From Sphingomonas sp. 8AM (GTDB lineage: Bacteria > Pseudomonadota > Alphaproteobacteria > Sphingomonadales > Sphingomonadaceae): a stretch of 64,000 bases of DNA. The notes below the pieces were generated by a model. The model worked only from the letters and a program-made list of their open reading frames with translations, had not been told where the DNA came from and did not search any database. The position numbers were made by a program, and so were the translations under genes. This document shows positions 61,645 through 64,000 of the stretch, one piece after another (position 1 is the stretch's first letter; every line of letters begins with the position of its first letter). The stretch covers positions 2,303,866 through 2,367,865 of the forward strand of contig NZ_LR733844.1 in assembly GCF_902506455.1 (NCBI RefSeq), given 5' to 3'.

Positions 61645-63078
61645 CTAAGATGCGAGGCGTATAGCGTTCCGGCCTGCCTTCTTGGCGGCGTAGAGCGCTC
61701 CATCGGCGCGACGAGCGAGATCCACAAACTGGTCGTTTGGTGACGCAGCCGCAACACCGATGCTCAGACTGAGCAATGTCACTGAAGTCTGATCAATCGA
61801 CAGCGGCTCGCGGCGAATGGCGGTAGCGATCCGCTGACCGACGACGCTCGCCTCATGAAGGTCGCTGGCGGGGAGGAGAATCAAGAATTCGTCTCCGCCA
61901 GGCCGGCCGATGACGTCCATCGGCCCCACCTCTGCCTTGAGCACGCTTGCAAGATGGCGCAGGGCGAGGTCGCCCACCTCATGCCCCCAGCAATCGTTGA
62001 TCGATTTGAAATAATCGAGGTCGACAGCGATCAGGCTGATCGGCTGCTTCTCGTCGCGGTTGTCAAACGCGCTTGCCACCATCGATCTAAAGCCGCCGCG
62101 ATTGAGCAGTCCGGTCAGGGGATCAGTGGTCGCCTGCTTCATCATTTCCCTGTCATGCTCGGCCAGCGCGGCGGTGAGACGCGCGCGTTCCGTCACTTCA
62201 GCGGCAATGGGCAAGCAGGTGACGAGCAGAACGCCCAAAAAGGCCTGAAACAGAAGCGCTTGAGCCACTGCGCCATCGGCGAGGATCGCGATCGGTCCGT
62301 GTGTGCTCATAGTCGCGATCCCGCCGATAAGCGCGACGATGACCACCGCTGCCTTCGTACCCAACCGACCGACGCGGAACGTGACGAACAGGATCGGCGG
62401 GAAAAGCACGAAAAGCATAGGCCGCGCAGCGATGAAGAAGACGCCGTAAGCGATGAGCGCGGTACAAGAGAGCAGCGCGATTGTCTCGAATCGCTGCAGC
62501 CAAGTCCTCCCACGAAAGCAGGTGATGAATTCGCCCCTGAAAACGGCAAGAACGACAGGTGTGAAGACGATGAGGCCCAAGCCATCGCTTAGCACCCACA
62601 CCAGAAAGGATTGCCCGATCGGTTCTCCAAAGACGAGGAAGGCGGTTCCCGCGCCGATGAGCCCGCTCACTCCGGGAGCTATGACCCCGGCTGCAGCCAG
62701 AAAGCGCAGCGAATTTTTCGTGGATTGCAGCAACCCTCCCATCGCGCTTGATGCGCCGATCAGCTTTGCAGCAATCGCAATTTCGATGACATTAGCTACC
62801 GAATACAGAAGCGGTGCAGAAAGCGTGCCACGCGTCAGATAATTGGCGACGACGTTGCCGAAGAAACCTGCGCTGAGAGTGGTCAGCCAATGCGGTTCTT
62901 TGTCTAGAAGAAGGAACGCGAGCAAGATGGCATTGGCAGGCCAGATCGCCGCGATGTCACGCCCGTTGCTTGTCAGGTGGATCGTTGCGGCGGCGGCGCA
63001 GAAGTAAAGCATGGCAGCGAGCAGCCACCGCCGAAACTCGGCGGGTATCTGGACAGCCGATGTCTCCCCTATATTCAT
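61645..63078 (-). CDS. MASE1-GGDEF diguanylate cyclase
   Basis: 477 residues. The N-terminal 295 residues form the MASE1 integral membrane sensor with about eight helices (LLAAMLYFCAAAATIHLTSN, IWPANAILLAFLLLD, then LVWVLSDGLGLIVFTPVVLA). A GGDEF domain starts at DPLTGLLNRGGFRSM with the active site GRPGGDEFLILLP intact, so it should make c-di-GMP in response to an unknown signal. ATG 63078 (MNIGETSAVQ) is chosen; the frame runs further upstream without similarity. Base composition looks lower in G+C than the core region, suggesting transfer. Confidence 0.92.
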   Translation of the reverse strand: MNIGETSAVQIPAEFRRWLLAAMLYFCAAAATIHLTSNGRDIAAIWPANAILLAFLLLDKEPHWLTTLSAGFFGNVVANYLTRGTLSAPLLYSVANVIEIAIAAKLIGASSAMGGLLQSTKNSLRFLAAAGVIAPGVSGLIGAGTAFLVFGEPIGQSFLVWVLSDGLGLIVFTPVVLAVFRGEFITCFRGRTWLQRFETIALLSCTALIAYGVFFIAARPMLFVLFPPILFVTFRVGRLGTKAAVVIVALIGGIATMSTHGPIAILADGAVAQALLFQAFLGVLLVTCLPIAAEVTERARLTAALAEHDREMMKQATTDPLTGLLNRGGFRSMVASAFDNRDEKQPISLIAVDLDYFKSINDCWGHEVGDLALRHLASVLKAEVGPMDVIGRPGGDEFLILLPASDLHEASVVGQRIATAIRREPLSIDQTSVTLLSLSIGVAAASPNDQFVDLARRADGALYAAKKAGRNAIRLAS

Positions 63079-63415
63079 AGCGCTAACGGTGGTCTGCGTT
63101 GGTGAAGGTTTGGTTAACGCGAGTGCTATCTGCTTGCCCGAGCACCACAAATGAAAGGCATGCGAGCGAGGATGGCACCAGCCTCGGCAACCAGAGGGTT
63201 CCAATGAGAGCGTGGGCGGGCGAGTGCGCCCGGGTATTCGGCGGGTATATTCGGCTTCAGTCTCCCTCATCCCCGAGGAGAAATCGCGATCGAGGCGGAG
63301 GACGCCTCCGCCTCAATGTCCGACTTTGGTGGTAAGCAGACATTCCCGTCCGCACCCTACTAGGATGATCCGCTTGGAAACCTGCTCAGCTATCGCTTAA
63401 GCGGGCTAAAGGTGT
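63079..63415. other. Gene-free region with a palindrome
   Basis: 337 bases between two minus-strand genes. It contains the hairpin GAGGCGGAGG-ACG-CCTCCGCCTC at 63292-63314, plausibly the terminator of the GAF-domain gene, and the right copy of the direct repeat at 63306-63322. No gene is supported. Confidence 0.65.
63306..63322. repeat. Right copy of the direct repeat flanking the MASE1-GGDEF gene
   Basis: CTCCGCCTCAATGTCCG, identical to 61621-61637, again preceded by a G/A-rich inverted half forming a hairpin. Confidence 0.8.
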
Positions 63416-64000
63416 TCAAGCCCCGGACATCAACCAGTCCATTGCGTCCGCTTTACAGTCAAACGAGCGATGCTCTGTTTCATTTGCCAGCCGCTTCATT
63501 TGAAGATTAGAATTGCCTTTCGGTAGAACCACTGCGGCCTTTGCGTTGAACATTCTCTTCTCGATTTTCATAGCATCTGCGTGGCCCCGTGCTACGGCAG
63601 GCGTTTGAAGTTTGTAGTGTGAAGCGTCAACAAGTGCCCCCTTGTAATAGCCTCGCTCCGCCATTCTCAGGGTCTCAGAACGAAGGTCATTAAGATAGAG
63701 CTTAATTAATCTGTCACTCCAGAACCTGCTAAGCTCGATTTTTAAGTGCTTATCTTGCTCGACAGCAGTAATCGTGTGACCGGTCGATCTTTCCGGAATG
63801 AGCGTGATCGGCGCAACGCTCAAGGCGTCGGCAGGCGACGCCACCTTTACAACAATCCGAGACAGCCGCCGGTTCATGGCTTCCGCAATTTGAGCGGCAA
63901 AACCTTCCATCTGCGTTATCTGAGAAGGAGACAGCCCACTTCGGGGGCGGGTATCGATCACGCACAATGTCCCGACGCGCGCGCCGTTAGGTGCTCTCAG
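63416..64000 (-). CDS. C-terminal part of a GAF-domain protein, 5' end outside the window
   Basis: The frame is open to the last base of the window, so the start lies beyond it; 194 residues are seen. The first 35 (LRAPNGARVGTLCVIDTRPR, then LSPSQITQMEGFAAQIAEAM) are the end of a GAF domain. The remainder (about 45-194) includes KHLKIELSRFWSDRLIKLYL and GALVDASHYKLQTPAVARGH, compatible with a STAS/SpoIIAA-like domain, but that is only a guess. Codon use is clearly less G+C-biased than in the core genes. It might be a signalling protein acting with the neighbouring cyclase. Confidence 0.7.
   Translation of the reverse strand: MRAPNGARVGTLCVIDTRPRSGLSPSQITQMEGFAAQIAEAMNRRLSRIVVKVASPADALSVAPITLIPERSTGHTITAVEQDKHLKIELSRFWSDRLIKLYLNDLRSETLRMAERGYYKGALVDASHYKLQTPAVARGHADAMKIEKRMFNAKAAVVLPKGNSNLQMKRLANETEHRSFDCKADAMDWLMSGA

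Noticed and set aside
1..64000. CRISPR array, rRNA operon, transposase or integrase
   Set aside because: No regularly spaced identical repeats of CRISPR size, no rRNA sequence and no recognisable transposase or integrase protein were found on either strand.

Overview
The window is high-GC chromosomal DNA of an alphaproteobacterium, almost certainly a Sphingomonas or close sphingomonad. Clues are the gene content and order (leuC-leuD, a ThiS-ThiG fusion, the DUF1476/BolA/monothiol glutaredoxin trio, an NDUFA12-type complex I accessory subunit, a complete division and cell-wall cluster) and the many dispersed palindromic repeats typical of this group. Species cannot be named from the sequence alone.

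Layout. 1-4170: leucine biosynthesis (leuC, a 35-codon ORF, leuD), a quinone oxidoreductase and the DUF1476-bolA-grx set. 4171-4988: gene-free, rich in repeats. 4989-15408: csbD, thiSG, aroQ, accB-accC (acetyl-CoA carboxylase), a GIY-YIG gene between inverted repeats, nagZ, a MipA/OmpV-like porin, argS with a SPOR-domain partner, a small secreted protein and dgt. 15410-37068: a TPR-SPOR protein, then on the minus strand the dcw cluster mraZ-rsmH-ftsL-ftsI-murE-murF-mraY-murD-ftsW-murG-murC-(66-aa ORF)-murB-ddl-ftsQ-ftsA-ftsZ. Most neighbours in it share 4-base ATGA overlaps, implying one long translationally coupled operon read from upstream of mraZ, where four GGGA boxes lie exactly 10 bp apart.

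37108-49801: cysteine synthase, a Y-family polymerase, a lipoprotein, a ParA ATPase coupled to aat (which overlaps a DUF2155 gene tail to tail by 175 bp), NDUFA12, a double cold-shock protein, recX, a fatty acyl-AMP ligase, a GGDEF-EAL protein, tRNA-Trp and secE-nusG. 49802-55314: an AraC-type regulator sits between nusG and rplK-rplA; then an FMN-dependent 2-hydroxyacid oxidase, a DUF6456 protein and a divergent DapF. 55621-59336: a coupled HD-GYP/GGDEF pair and a VirK/YbjX-type DUF535 protein.

59337-64000 is accessory in character: base composition looks visibly less GC-rich, and it carries a phage-immunity-like pair (decayed Cro/YdaS-type gene facing an XRE repressor with a 16-bp palindromic operator), a stand-alone HIRAN protein, a BrnT/BrnA toxin-antitoxin pair with a perfect 20-bp palindrome at its start, an antitoxin with no toxin, a MASE1-GGDEF protein between direct repeats, and the end of a GAF-domain protein running off the window. 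It is the best place to look for a new system: the XRE-HIRAN pair and the orphan antitoxin are not explained by the known modules beside them.
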